From assembly GCF_010091925.1 (NCBI RefSeq), contig NZ_WVID01000019.1, positions 1 through 64,000 on the forward strand: 64,000 nt of DNA. Reading direction: 5' to 3'. This document shows positions 33,593 to 42,692 of this stretch, one piece after another; positions within the stretch are counted from its first letter, which is position 1; each line of letters starts with the position of its first letter. The position numbers were made by a program, and so were the translations under genes. Below the pieces are notes generated by a model, which worked only from the letters and a program-made list of their open reading frames with translations, ran no database searches and was not told where the DNA came from. This DNA comes from Nostoc sp. B(2019) (GTDB taxonomy: Bacteria; Cyanobacteriota; Cyanobacteriia; Cyanobacteriales; Nostocaceae).

Positions 33593-35209
33593 CTAATTAG
33601 TGCGGAACCTAGAAGTACGAAGACCTTTCTTAGATACCTGCACAGGACTGGAAGCTGGTCGCGCAATCTTTGACCAAGACTGCATCCGCTCAACAGCAGC
33701 AGCATCTTGAATCGCTAAAGGGGTGATGTTTTGCTGACAATTTTCTAAATCAGCCAGTGTGATTTGCTGAGGTCTTCCCTCATCGAAAGCCAGTAGTGCT
33801 GCTTCTGATGCCAGGGTTTCTAACTCAGCACCACTAAATTTGTCAGTGCTAGCAGCGATCGCCTCTAGATATTCCTGCGGAACTTCTATACCAAACCGTT
33901 CTAAGTGAATCTTGAGAATCTGGCAACGTTCCAACTCAGTAGGCAGGTCAACGAAGAAATTCTCGTCAAACCGCCCTTTCCTCTTAAACTCAATAGGCAG
34001 CGCTGTTGGGTCATTACAGGTTGCCACCACAAACACCCCCGCCGTACATTCAGACATGAAAGTGAGGATATTTCCCAGAATCCTTTGTGAGACTCCAGAG
34101 GTATCGCCATTAGCTGAAAGTGCTTTCTCAACCTCATCAATCCACAAAATACAGGGTGCAATAGCTTCAGCAGTTTTGAGTGCGCGACGGACATTGCCCT
34201 CAGATTCTCCAACCAAACTACCAAGCATTGAGGCAATGTCTAATTGCAGCAGTGGAAGATTGAGTATGGTTGCAATGTTCTTTGCTACTATCGATTTACC
34301 TGTTCCTGGTGGCCCTGCCAGTAACACACCTTTAGGTTGGGGTAGATTTAGCGATCGCGCTTCCTGGGAAAATAATCGGCTGCGGCGTTGCAACCAATCC
34401 CGCAATAAATCCAAACCACCAAAGGGTATGGTCGCCGATTTACCCAATTCGATACCCATTTGAGCCAGTAAGCGGGTTTTGTATTCGACAACCAAAGGGA
34501 TGACCGTAGTATCAATTACTATACCTTTAGAAGTTAATCGCTCCTTAACAGTGAGCCGGAGAAAGTCGCTGATTTCCTCCAAGGTTAGCCCTAATGCTGC
34601 TCTTGCCAAGGTTTCTTTATCTTCAGTGGTGAGAGATACGGTAAAAGTTACCTCTTGCTCACTGGCAGATTCTTGCAAGTACAGCAAATATGATTCTAAG
34701 TGGTCTTGAATTTGCTCAATGCTGGGCAAAGGAACTTCACAGCAAGGAATTAGTCTCAGTAGGGATTCGTGCAGTTGAATGTTTTGACCTAAAAACACAA
34801 TTCGCTTTTCAGTCGGTTTGAGGCGATGGTACAAGTTTTTTACTCTGGTGAGGACTTCCCAACTCAATTGCAGGGAGTTTTTACCCACAAAAGGGTGAAC
34901 ATCTCCCAGGATGAAAACCCCATTACCGCCGAAATTGTTGATGTACTCGAACACATATATTAAAGGGTCTATATTATGAGGCTTTTTATACGTCTCGACT
35001 GATTTGAACACCAGTCCACCGTCGTCAGCAATCAGACATTGCTCCAAGCCGGAAACTCCCAAATTCCAGAAGTACACAGGACTGTTAAGTTTGTCCATCA
35101 CTTCAGTAGTTAACCACTGAATGATAGTGGCTTCTTCGGGGGACAGAACATCTATTGCCACGATGGGTATTTGAGAGTCAATGGTGGTAATCAGGTTTGA
35201 TAGTTTCAT
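33593..35209 (-). CDS. Ycf46-type AAA ATPase
   Basis: A 538-residue AAA protein. Walker A is GPPGTGKS (299-306), Walker B is CILWIDEVEK, the SRH region is KRKGRFDENFFVDLP, and SGAELETLASEAALLAFDEG is the lid domain. The N-terminal 250 residues with no close enzymatic match (LSWEVLTRVKNLYHRLKPTEKRIVFLG) match Ycf46-like proteins. Ycf46 homologs are linked to photosynthetic or redox remodelling, but the role here is open. It is followed by a coupled small protein gene (35206-35463). Confidence 0.9.
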   Translation of the reverse strand: MKLSNLITTIDSQIPIVAIDVLSPEEATIIQWLTTEVMDKLNSPVYFWNLGVSGLEQCLIADDGGLVFKSVETYKKPHNIDPLIYVFEYINNFGGNGVFILGDVHPFVGKNSLQLSWEVLTRVKNLYHRLKPTEKRIVFLGQNIQLHESLLRLIPCCEVPLPSIEQIQDHLESYLLYLQESASEQEVTFTVSLTTEDKETLARAALGLTLEEISDFLRLTVKERLTSKGIVIDTTVIPLVVEYKTRLLAQMGIELGKSATIPFGGLDLLRDWLQRRSRLFSQEARSLNLPQPKGVLLAGPPGTGKSIVAKNIATILNLPLLQLDIASMLGSLVGESEGNVRRALKTAEAIAPCILWIDEVEKALSANGDTSGVSQRILGNILTFMSECTAGVFVVATCNDPTALPIEFKRKGRFDENFFVDLPTELERCQILKIHLERFGIEVPQEYLEAIAASTDKFSGAELETLASEAALLAFDEGRPQQITLADLENCQQNITPLAIQDAAAVERMQSWSKIARPASSPVQVSKKGLRTSRFRTN

Positions 35210-35463
35210 TGTTGCGAATTTTGATCGGGTAAGGGAGAAAGTTTTTCGTGAGTGGTAACAAGATGCACGACTACTTCGTAAACTTCGGCATCGCCGTTAA
35301 ACACTTCAGCAACTCCAGAAGAATTTGGATGAGCAATGGCGCAAATTAGGGCATTGACTAAAGCGCAAAGTCCCTCCGCATTTCCTTTGATAATTACTGG
35401 TTGCCGCGCTTCTTTTGAGGGGTAAATATGCAGCATCGGATAATCTTCAGGTAGTTCGCTCAT
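35206..35463 (-). CDS. Small conserved protein coupled to the AAA ATPase
   Basis: About 85 residues from ATG 35463 (MSELPEDYPMLHIYPSKEARQPVIIKGNAEGLCALVNALICAI). It overlaps the ATPase start by 4 bp (ATGA). I have seen similar small proteins (NAEGL-AL, PHPNSSG-EVF-GDAE-Y) next to cyanobacterial AAA genes. The open frame continues up to 35622 but the upstream part is Pro-rich and not protein-like. Function unknown; an adaptor is possible. Confidence 0.6.
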   Translation of the reverse strand: MSELPEDYPMLHIYPSKEARQPVIIKGNAEGLCALVNALICAIAHPNSSGVAEVFNGDAEVYEVVVHLVTTHEKLSPLPDQNSQQ

Positions 35464-35644
35464 AGAAAAATTGTGCAGGGGGATTTTCCTCGTCCCCCAT
35501 CGAATGTTTATTGGTGGAATAGCACGTTTGTTTAGGTGAGGAACAGGCAGGACAGAGAGGACATGAAGACAAGGAGGAATTATTAAGGGAACTCCAAAAA
35601 TTAAATTACTCAATTCCTCCATCCAAGATGACTATCAAATATCT

Positions 35645-35694
35645 CTTCCCCTGCTTCCCCTGCTTCCCCTGCCTCCCCTGCCTCCCCTGCTCCC
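35645..35694. repeat. Tandem CTTCCCCTG repeat
   Basis: About five to six copies of a 9-bp unit CTTCCCCTG / CCTCCCCTG run in tandem between the DUF2997 gene and the upstream genes. Such polypyrimidine tracts vary in copy number and can be used to recognise strains. Confidence 0.7.
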
Positions 35695-35712
35695 CCTCTC
35701 CCTTGTCATTAT

Positions 35713-35919
35713 TTATTGGTGCAGTCGTTGTTGATGAGTAATGATGCTACGAAGCTGTTGCTGAGATTCTGGTTTGTAAGTGCGATCGCCCTGCACCACA
35801 CCCAAAGCTTCCTCAAAGGGTTGGGTTGCTTCTAGACAGGACAAACCCTCAAATCCCTCGGCTTCTATTTTCACTTCGCCTGTAACAGTGTCAAAATGTA
35901 TTAAGATTGCCCGTTCCAT
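35713..35919 (-). CDS. DUF2997 protein
   Basis: A 68-residue protein whose core (IHFDTVTGEVKIEAEGFEGLSCLEATQPFEEALG) matches DUF2997, a small family found beside Ycf35-like DUF1257 genes in cyanobacteria. It is 3 bp from the DUF1257 stop. A redox or photosynthetic context is known only from gene neighbourhoods. Function unknown. Confidence 0.8.
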   Translation of the reverse strand: MERAILIHFDTVTGEVKIEAEGFEGLSCLEATQPFEEALGVVQGDRTYKPESQQQLRSIITHQQRLHQ

Positions 35920-35922
35920 AAA

Positions 35923-36369
35923 TTATCTCCGTACTTGTTGAGTTTGCTGGTGTGCTAAAAATGCAAGGCGCAGGGTATGTACCTGACCATTGGTTTGTTC
36001 TGTGATGGTGCATTCTCCCAGATGTTCTTGTAACTGGGCTGCTTTAGCGCGAACCATCTTCTGTCCGTAGGCTTGTATTAGGGTGTGCGAAAAGAAGTCT
36101 TCTCCTAGTCGGGGTACAGTTTCATAGGCATCATGGATGAGTTGATACACCCCTGTCTCTTGATCCCACTTAAACCCGATATCTGCACGGACACTTAAAC
36201 TACGACCAGGGACAACAATCTCAGCACTTTGTCCTTGGGAGTCGTCGTAATAACCTCTCAGCGATTGTGGTTTTTCATAAACTTGGACGGTAAGCTGCAA
36301 ATCTTGTAGAGCTTGTACTAAACATTCACGGTTAGTTAGTTTTGTAGTGACAGTTGAAAAGTGTGACAT
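35923..36369 (-). CDS. DUF1257/Ycf35-family protein
   Basis: A 148-residue protein starting MSHFSTVTTKLTNRECLVQALQDLQLTVQVYEKPQ, the DUF1257 (Ycf35) signature, followed by SAEIVVPGRSLSVRADIGFKW. The C-terminal segment (KAAQLQEHLGECTITEQTNGQVHTLRL) is variable. It is upstream of the DUF2997 gene by 3 bp, and the Ycf46-type ATPase follows further on, a combination also seen on cyanobacterial chromosomes. Confidence 0.85.
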   Translation of the reverse strand: MSHFSTVTTKLTNRECLVQALQDLQLTVQVYEKPQSLRGYYDDSQGQSAEIVVPGRSLSVRADIGFKWDQETGVYQLIHDAYETVPRLGEDFFSHTLIQAYGQKMVRAKAAQLQEHLGECTITEQTNGQVHTLRLAFLAHQQTQQVRR

Positions 36370-36543
36370 TTCCTACCTCTAAATACTGTGGACTGGTAAA
36401 TTAATGGGAACAGTGGTGATAGACAAGGAAGCAAAAAGTTCCTTCTGTAGCAAGCTTAGGAAGTGTGGGCGTATTGTCTTCCTCTACAACCCACACCTAG
36501 CTTTCGATCAACGACGATACAGACACGTTCTTGACTGTTTTTT

Positions 36544-37620
36544 CTAGCGAAGTTTGAGAGACATCGCTGTAGCTTTGGTTAAGCCCATACCCTGATTACT
36601 TGCTAATCGTTGGAGATGGCGTTGTTCATCCAAAAGCTTGGAGCAAATTTCATCCATTTTTTCCTGTAACTGAGAACGCCCTTGTGAATCCAGCTTTTTA
36701 GCATCCACAGAAGCGTTTTCGAGAACATTTTCTAGATGAGTCATCATTTGTCCAAGGCTGCTACCTGCTTCAAAACTGGCGTTAGCCAAAAGCATTTGGA
36801 CTTTTTTGAAATGGCGTTCCATCTTCTTCTTGAAGTTGACTGGCTTGCGTCCTGGTTCCCAATTGCTCAAATCTTCGAGCAACTGGGCTGCTAGTTGCTC
36901 GCCGAGAGCGATCGCTGATTCCCTCAGTGTTTGTTCTAAATTTCTGTCATACTGCTCGATAAACCGAGTTATTTGCCCTAAGCATTCAGCTTGTTTCTCT
37001 GACAATTGTTCACTGATGGCGGGAATAATGACAGGACGACCAATTACTACTTGTAAATAGTCCTCTAATTCCTCTAAACAAGGAAAAGCTTTTACCAGGT
37101 TCTGCTTAACTTCTTGTTGTTGTTCTACAGATAACTGCCAAGCATTGAGTGAGAGAAATTTGTCAATACGTTCTTGATAGTCTGTGTACCCCTTTTCATA
37201 CTCTTCTTTCAGTTGAGTGCGTAAAACAGGTGCAATATTATCTCGAATTCCGATTAGTTGTTTCCAGACCAAGGGCGCTAAGTCTATAGGACAAATCCAA
37301 TCACCATTGTCATAATTCATCCATTCTTGGACTGAAGCAATTTCTTGCCTTAATTGGTTTGCTGCTTCGTCTAAAGCTTTGAAAACTTTGATGCCCTTTA
37401 AACCAACTTCTGAGGTTGTAACCTTCACTAAATCAGATTCTTGTTCATCTTGAGAATATTTGAGAACATCTGTCCATTTTGGAGCATTACTCTTGGTTGT
37501 CTTCTTTAATTGAATCTTGAAACGGATGCGAGTTTTATTCAACTTAGAGATGTTATATCTTTCAACAACAGCGTCTTTTAGAAAGGTTTCGCTTGAATGT
37601 GTAATCACTGCTTGTACCAC
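36544..37620 (-). CDS. Large helical protein of the Ycf46/Ycf35 cluster
   Basis: A 358-residue protein with a GTG start. It is highly charged and helical; the N-terminal 90 residues have VERYNISKLNKTRIRFKIQLKKTTKSN, and later parts are long amphipathic helices (DYQERIDKFLSLNAWQLSVEQQQEVKQNL, LENVLENASVDAKKLDSQGRSQLQEKMDEICSKLL). I recognise no family. It precedes DUF1257, DUF2997, a small protein and the AAA ATPase on the same strand, so a MoxR-like ATPase partner role is possible but unproven. Confidence 0.65.
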   Translation of the reverse strand: MVQAVITHSSETFLKDAVVERYNISKLNKTRIRFKIQLKKTTKSNAPKWTDVLKYSQDEQESDLVKVTTSEVGLKGIKVFKALDEAANQLRQEIASVQEWMNYDNGDWICPIDLAPLVWKQLIGIRDNIAPVLRTQLKEEYEKGYTDYQERIDKFLSLNAWQLSVEQQQEVKQNLVKAFPCLEELEDYLQVVIGRPVIIPAISEQLSEKQAECLGQITRFIEQYDRNLEQTLRESAIALGEQLAAQLLEDLSNWEPGRKPVNFKKKMERHFKKVQMLLANASFEAGSSLGQMMTHLENVLENASVDAKKLDSQGRSQLQEKMDEICSKLLDEQRHLQRLASNQGMGLTKATAMSLKLR

Positions 37621-38109
37621 ATTTACTAGGAATAATAATTTTTACCCTCAGTAAATAAAGCGTAAGCTTTACCTTTTTGCCACTAATTTAGGCTATAATT
37701 TTATTCATAAAAATCATTTAACTGCTTACTAAATATAGTTAAATTTGATTGTAATTTTAAAAATAATTTGAGACTAAAAAGCTGCTAAAATTAGATTATT
37801 AGCAGAAAATTGTAAAAAAAGACAGTCTTTCTATAGTTAGTAAGCAGTTCTTAAAGTGAGCAAATTTTTCATAAGACATTATCTATTTCATAATCTAGCA
37901 ATCATAAGCTAATCGTCATCTATTTTTCCAGATTTATTCGCTTGTAGTAAGAGCTTAAGCCCTGCTTTCATCCAACTTAAATGCTCATTAGCTTATTTGA
38001 TTTGTGAAAATTACAAGGCACAGAACTCCGATTTATCTAATAAATCGGGGTTCTCATTGTTCACGAATGATTAATCGCAATTGTGTGTCAAGATTGCTAT
38101 ACACAATTA
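37621..38109. other. AT-rich gap with nested inverted repeats and a hairpin
   Basis: 489 bp without a gene. AACTGCTTACTAAATATAG (37720-37738) and its near-complement CTATAGTTAGTAAGCAGTT (37831-37849) match at 18 of 19 positions. Inside, CTGCTAA (37782-37788) pairs with TTAGCAG (37799-37805). A second hairpin, GAACTCCGATTTAT/ATAAATCGGGGTTC, is at 38023-38053, next to the helicase stop. This is a candidate origin, transfer site or regulatory region; no iterons or DnaA boxes were recognised. Confidence 0.5.
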
Positions 38110-39516
38110 TCACCGGATAACTAATATCCGTTGTTTAGCCCGTGAGCTAGAAACATAGTACAAACGATTAAACTCTCTAATCTTTGCCAGGACTGCTTTA
38201 CTGTCATCTCCTCGTTCTGGATAAAGTCGCTTACTCAAATCTTTACCATCAATACCCGCTTCTAAGAAAGTGCTACCTTGGCTATTGTGAACAGTTAATG
38301 CAAAGCAGTTTCTGATATTCGCAAACTGCTCTGAATGTTTGTAGTACTGCTTCCACAGAAAGGGATTACGCTTGGCACTTTTGAGTAAGCGTTTGGTTTC
38401 TTGGTCAAATTGTTTTTGCTCATCTTCATGCAGAACATAGATTTGACGCACAATCCCTTCATCTGTCTCTACCTTCAACCTCCAAGTATCATAGTTGTTG
38501 TAACGATCTCCAAAGACATCTAAAACAGTAAACTCTGTAGATGTAGAAAGAATCGTAGTTTTACCATCAGGAGCCATCACAGGATCTCTGGTGATTAATC
38601 TCTCTCCAGGAATAAAGCGATTGAGATTTTCACCATATAAATGTGTGCGAATCTGCTGATTGTAAAAGTCAACTTGAGTATTAGTCCAGGACAAAATTCG
38701 GAAACAATCTGGGTTTTGAGCAAATTCTCTCTTCATCTTTTTGCAGGCATAGCGCAGCAAAGTTTGACGTTTAACCATCAGCGCCCCATTACTTTTATCA
38801 GGTAGATATTTGGCATAAGGCTTAAAAGGAAACTTGCTCTTGGTGACTGCATAGCGAGAAGCAGTGACAAACTCTAACAAAGGGCTACCAGTTCCTTGAC
38901 GCACAACTTGAGTCAATACTGCTTTATCTGGCACTTGAAAACTAGGGGATTTTCCTTCATTAACTGGATTTAACTGTGCTGGATCGCCCATGAGAATAAT
39001 TTTGATTTTTGTCCAGGTGGATGATTGGTTAGCAACATCCTCAATCCAGCGCCAGAGTTGTTTGCCAATCATGGAACATTCATCAATAAAGACAACATCA
39101 AATAGATTGATGTAAGAAGGCCCAGTTTGGTCAAGTACTTTCTCTTTACCTCTAGTTACCATACCCAGTCCCAACAACTGGTGAATGGTAAAGAATTCTA
39201 CCCCAGTTACGCCATTTTCTGCCGCCATGCGTTGCAGCACACCTACAGCTTTATTAGTGGGTGCAGTCAATACAACTCGCTTACCCGTGGCGACAAGAAC
39301 TTTAACTAGTTGGAAAACAATAGTTGACTTGCCGGTTCCAGCATAGCCAACCAGCAGAAATAAAGCAGCCATCACAGTTGGCTGTATAAATGTCCACATT
39401 GATAATAAAGCTTTTTGCTGCTGCTGGGTGAGTTGAAATGGAAAAGAACCTGTTGCAGCGAAAGTAGGAAGTGTTTGGATCATCATCGCGGGAGCTAATT
39501 CCATTAATTGATCCAC
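38110..39516 (-). CDS. RecD/Dda-like helicase
   Basis: A 468-residue SF1B-type helicase with GTG start at 39516 (ATGs lie at 39504 and further on). Walker A is GYAGTGKST (57-65), then TAPTNKAVGVLQRMA (motif Ia), DVVFIDECSMIGKQLW (Walker B), a GDPAQLNP motif III, and near the end FALTVHNSQGSTFLEAGID and YYVSSSRAKQRILVIR. This resembles T4 Dda and RecD2. It may unwind DNA for plasmid replication or transfer and carries no nuclease domain. Confidence 0.88.
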   Translation of the reverse strand: MDQLMELAPAMMIQTLPTFAATGSFPFQLTQQQQKALLSMWTFIQPTVMAALFLLVGYAGTGKSTIVFQLVKVLVATGKRVVLTAPTNKAVGVLQRMAAENGVTGVEFFTIHQLLGLGMVTRGKEKVLDQTGPSYINLFDVVFIDECSMIGKQLWRWIEDVANQSSTWTKIKIILMGDPAQLNPVNEGKSPSFQVPDKAVLTQVVRQGTGSPLLEFVTASRYAVTKSKFPFKPYAKYLPDKSNGALMVKRQTLLRYACKKMKREFAQNPDCFRILSWTNTQVDFYNQQIRTHLYGENLNRFIPGERLITRDPVMAPDGKTTILSTSTEFTVLDVFGDRYNNYDTWRLKVETDEGIVRQIYVLHEDEQKQFDQETKRLLKSAKRNPFLWKQYYKHSEQFANIRNCFALTVHNSQGSTFLEAGIDGKDLSKRLYPERGDDSKAVLAKIREFNRLYYVSSSRAKQRILVIR

Positions 39517-39930
39517 TCAATGCAGCGATAGCTGTTGGTTTTGCTTCTCCAAAAAACAACACTTTTTCTGGTTTGAGGAATATGTTTCCATATCCATTTG
39601 GCATCATCGGCAATCAATATATTGAAAGTTTTTTAACATTCAGATGATTTAGTTAAATCTGGAGTTGCACATATATATTTTTCGATGAAGGTAAACATCC
39701 CCAATCTTAAATTTATTGCTACTCGGAAATCCTACTTTAATTCTTGTCATTACAAATTTTTGCGCTCGTCACCATACATTAGACCTAGTAAATCTTACTA
39801 CGCATCAATACGTATTTTAATATACCAAAAATTTTATTATACTGAAAATAGTTTTTAGCGTAGGCGTGGCCCGCCGTAAACATTGCTCGTTTTTTATCCG
39901 GCCTCACTTTGGAGTGTTGCTCCCATTTCT
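39517..39930. other. AT-rich leader region of the hybrid histidine kinase
   Basis: 414 bp with no supported gene. It holds many runs of A/T and near 39858-39878 a short unit AGCGTAGGCGTGGCCCGCC of the palindromic-repeat type. It lies between the divergent helicase and kinase genes, so both promoters should be here; I cannot assign -35/-10 boxes with confidence. Confidence 0.4.
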
Positions 39931-42651
39931 ATGTTATTTATCAAACAAAAATACCTGCCCTATAGGATTGCATTTTTCAGTGTGGGAGTAACCTTGCTAG
40001 TAAAGCTGGGACTAGAGCATCTAACTGTAATCACAAGTTCTTTCAGCTTGTGGCTGATTGCTATCTCTATAAGTACTTGGTACGGTAGCATCATTTCAGG
40101 ATTGGCATCAGTGTTTTTGGCTGCTTTAGCTAGTCATTACTTTTTTACAAACCTATCTTCTACTCTCGATAGTCTGGAATTTGTATTATTTGTTATCGAG
40201 GGTCTATTAATCAGTGCGCTAACTGCTAACTTCCAGTCAAGCAAACAGCAGTCAGATACGGATAAAACAGAAGCCCAAATTAATCTAAAAGATTTATTAC
40301 AGAGTCAGCGTTCACTCCGTCAAGGTGAAGAACTATACCGAACATTAACCCAAAATCTACCCAATGGAGTAGTTTTTCTGTTTGATCGAGATATGCGCTT
40401 TATGGGTGCTGAGGGTACAGAACTGCAAATTTTTGGTTTAGCAAAACAAGAGTTTCAAGGTAAAACGCTGCACGAAACTGTTCTCCCTGAGACTTACGAA
40501 CTCATAGAACCAGTTTACCGTAGTACCTTACAGGGTACTCCAATGTGTATTGAAATTCCTTATAACAACCAAGTTTATCTAATACAAACTTTTCCAATCA
40601 AAGATGAAAATAGCAAAATCCTGACGGGCTTGGCAATCTTCCAAAACGTCACGAACCGCAAACAAGCAGAAGCAAAAATTATCAAGCTAAACCAAGCTTT
40701 AAATCGACGAGTTAAAGAACTACAAACTTTGTTAGAGGTGATTCCAACTGGCATTGGCATTGCAGAAGATCCAGAATGCCGAACTATTCGAGCTAATCCG
40801 GCTCTTGCCAAACTGCTGGGCATACCTGTTGACGCAAATGCCTCTCTCAGCGCTCCTAATGATGAACGTCCAACTAACTTTAAAGTTTACCAGGATGGCA
40901 GAGAACTAGCTCCAAAAGAACTGGCAATGCAATATGCTACTACTCATGGTGTGGAAATACTGGATTCTGAGATTGAGGTGGTTCGTGATGATGGTGTGAG
41001 AATTAACCTGTCGCAGTATGCTGCCCCTTTATTTGATGAAGATGGAAAAGTGCGGGGGTGTGTAAGTGTATTTCTAGATATTACCCAGCGCAACCAAGCA
41101 GAAAGAAAATTGCAAGCAGCTAGAGATCAGTTGCAGACTGTACTGGAGGCTGTACCTGGAATTGTATCTTGGGTCAGTTCCAATTTGTGCTATCTAGGTG
41201 TCAACAAGCACTTAGCTGATAGTTTTAATTTGCCTCCCGAAGCTTTTGTCGGTCAGGATATTGGTTTCTTAGCTAGTGGTAATGGGTTTCGTGAATTCGT
41301 GCAAAATTTCTTTGCTGGAGATCAATCTGAAGCATTATATGAGTTGAAATCGATAAGCGCAGATCGTAGTTATTTAATTGTGGCTCAAAAATATGACCAG
41401 AACAAAGCCGCATTTTTAATTGGCATTGATATCACTGAACAAAAGCGTGTAGAGGAAGAACTGAGACAAAAGACTGAGGAACTGGCAGAAATAAATCGAG
41501 TAAAGGATGAATTCGTTGCTGTCTTGTCTCATGAGTTACGTACTCCCATGCATAATCTCCACGGCTGGGCGCAACTATTGCTAACTGAATCTGAGATGGA
41601 TGAAGCACTGAAAATTGAGGGACTGGAAACGATTGAGCGGAATGCCCGTCTACAAGTTCGCTTAATTGACGATTTGTTGGATCTGGCTAGAATGCAGAAG
41701 GGCGAGATGAATTTGGAAATCGAACCTGTTGACCTAGCAAGTGTAATTCGGTCAGCAGCAGATACTATCCGATTGTCAGCCGAAACAAAGGGCATTCAAA
41801 TTCAGTTACATCTTGATGCTGCTGTGTCCAACGTTTTAGGTGATGCCATTCGTTTACAACAGGTTGTTTGGAATTTGCTTTCAAATGCAATCAAGTTTAG
41901 TTCCAAAAATGAAAGTGTAGAGGTCAGGTTGGAACAAGTTGAGTCTCAAGCTCAGATTACTGTTATTGATCGAGGGAGGGGCATAGAAGCAGAATTTATA
42001 CCATTCGTCTTTGAACGGTTTAGTCAGCGTGATGCTTCCACTACTCGTTCTGCTGGTGGATTAGGGTTAGGACTTGCGATCGCTCTGACAATTGTAGAAC
42101 TCCACAATGGCAATATCACAGCAGCCAGTGCGGGATTCGGCAAGGGTTCGACATTCACGGTGAGGCTACCTATCGTGACAATGACAAAGCAGTTGAGTAA
42201 TGATGAACTATTCCTTGGAGAATTGCTGTATGGGAATAAGGAAATTGCCCAATTGCAGAACTTGTGCATTCTGGTTGTAGATGACGATGCAGATGCTCGG
42301 ATGTTAATGCAGACTGTTCTTCAGAGCGCCGGGGCAGATGTATTAGTGGCAGCATCAGTAAAAGAAGCATTGGCACTTTTAGAACAGCGTAGGCATAGCC
42401 CAACCCAGGCACCGCCCGCTCTATTGATTAGTGATATCAGTATGCCAGATGAGGATGGCTTTACCTTAATTCGTCAAGTTCGCTCCCGCACTATAGAGCA
42501 AGGGGGACAAATTCCAGCGATCGCTCTCACTGCTTTTGCTGAAGCCAAAAATGAGCAACGTATTTTAAAAGCAGGGTTTCAACTTTTTATTGCCAAGCCA
42601 ATTAAGCCAATGGAACTTGTGGACAAGATCATTGAGGTGTTAAAAACTTGA
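39931..42651 (+). CDS. Hybrid sensor histidine kinase with DUF4118-like membrane domain
   Basis: About 906 residues from ATG 39931; an in-frame TTG at 39883 would add 16. Residues about 1-110 hold four membrane segments of the KdpD/DUF4118 type (SFSLWLIAISISTWYGSIISGLASVF). PAS domains follow (about 130-245, 260-390, 400-490), then HisKA with H534 in LSHELRTPMHN, HATPase motifs (NLLSNAIKF, GLGLGLAIALTIVELHNG) and a C-terminal receiver with D835 (ISDISMPDEDGF). It autophosphorylates and passes phosphate internally. Signal unknown; the target may be another receiver elsewhere. Confidence 0.93.
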   Translation: MLFIKQKYLPYRIAFFSVGVTLLVKLGLEHLTVITSSFSLWLIAISISTWYGSIISGLASVFLAALASHYFFTNLSSTLDSLEFVLFVIEGLLISALTANFQSSKQQSDTDKTEAQINLKDLLQSQRSLRQGEELYRTLTQNLPNGVVFLFDRDMRFMGAEGTELQIFGLAKQEFQGKTLHETVLPETYELIEPVYRSTLQGTPMCIEIPYNNQVYLIQTFPIKDENSKILTGLAIFQNVTNRKQAEAKIIKLNQALNRRVKELQTLLEVIPTGIGIAEDPECRTIRANPALAKLLGIPVDANASLSAPNDERPTNFKVYQDGRELAPKELAMQYATTHGVEILDSEIEVVRDDGVRINLSQYAAPLFDEDGKVRGCVSVFLDITQRNQAERKLQAARDQLQTVLEAVPGIVSWVSSNLCYLGVNKHLADSFNLPPEAFVGQDIGFLASGNGFREFVQNFFAGDQSEALYELKSISADRSYLIVAQKYDQNKAAFLIGIDITEQKRVEEELRQKTEELAEINRVKDEFVAVLSHELRTPMHNLHGWAQLLLTESEMDEALKIEGLETIERNARLQVRLIDDLLDLARMQKGEMNLEIEPVDLASVIRSAADTIRLSAETKGIQIQLHLDAAVSNVLGDAIRLQQVVWNLLSNAIKFSSKNESVEVRLEQVESQAQITVIDRGRGIEAEFIPFVFERFSQRDASTTRSAGGLGLGLAIALTIVELHNGNITAASAGFGKGSTFTVRLPIVTMTKQLSNDELFLGELLYGNKEIAQLQNLCILVVDDDADARMLMQTVLQSAGADVLVAASVKEALALLEQRRHSPTQAPPALLISDISMPDEDGFTLIRQVRSRTIEQGGQIPAIALTAFAEAKNEQRILKAGFQLFIAKPIKPMELVDKIIEVLKT

Positions 42652-42692
42652 TCAAATGTCAATTTCTTTCTATTTTAACCAGTGCATCACCT

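Noticed and set aside
33901-34463. Long plus-strand frames of up to 183 codons opposite the Ycf46-type ATPase
   Set aside because: They are antisense to the conserved AAA motifs and show no protein family pattern.
39302-39613. A 103-residue minus-strand frame upstream of the helicase start, possibly a frameshifted N-terminus
   Set aside because: It overlaps the helicase gene in another frame; the helicase begins normally at its own start with a complete motif I, so no missing N-terminus is needed.
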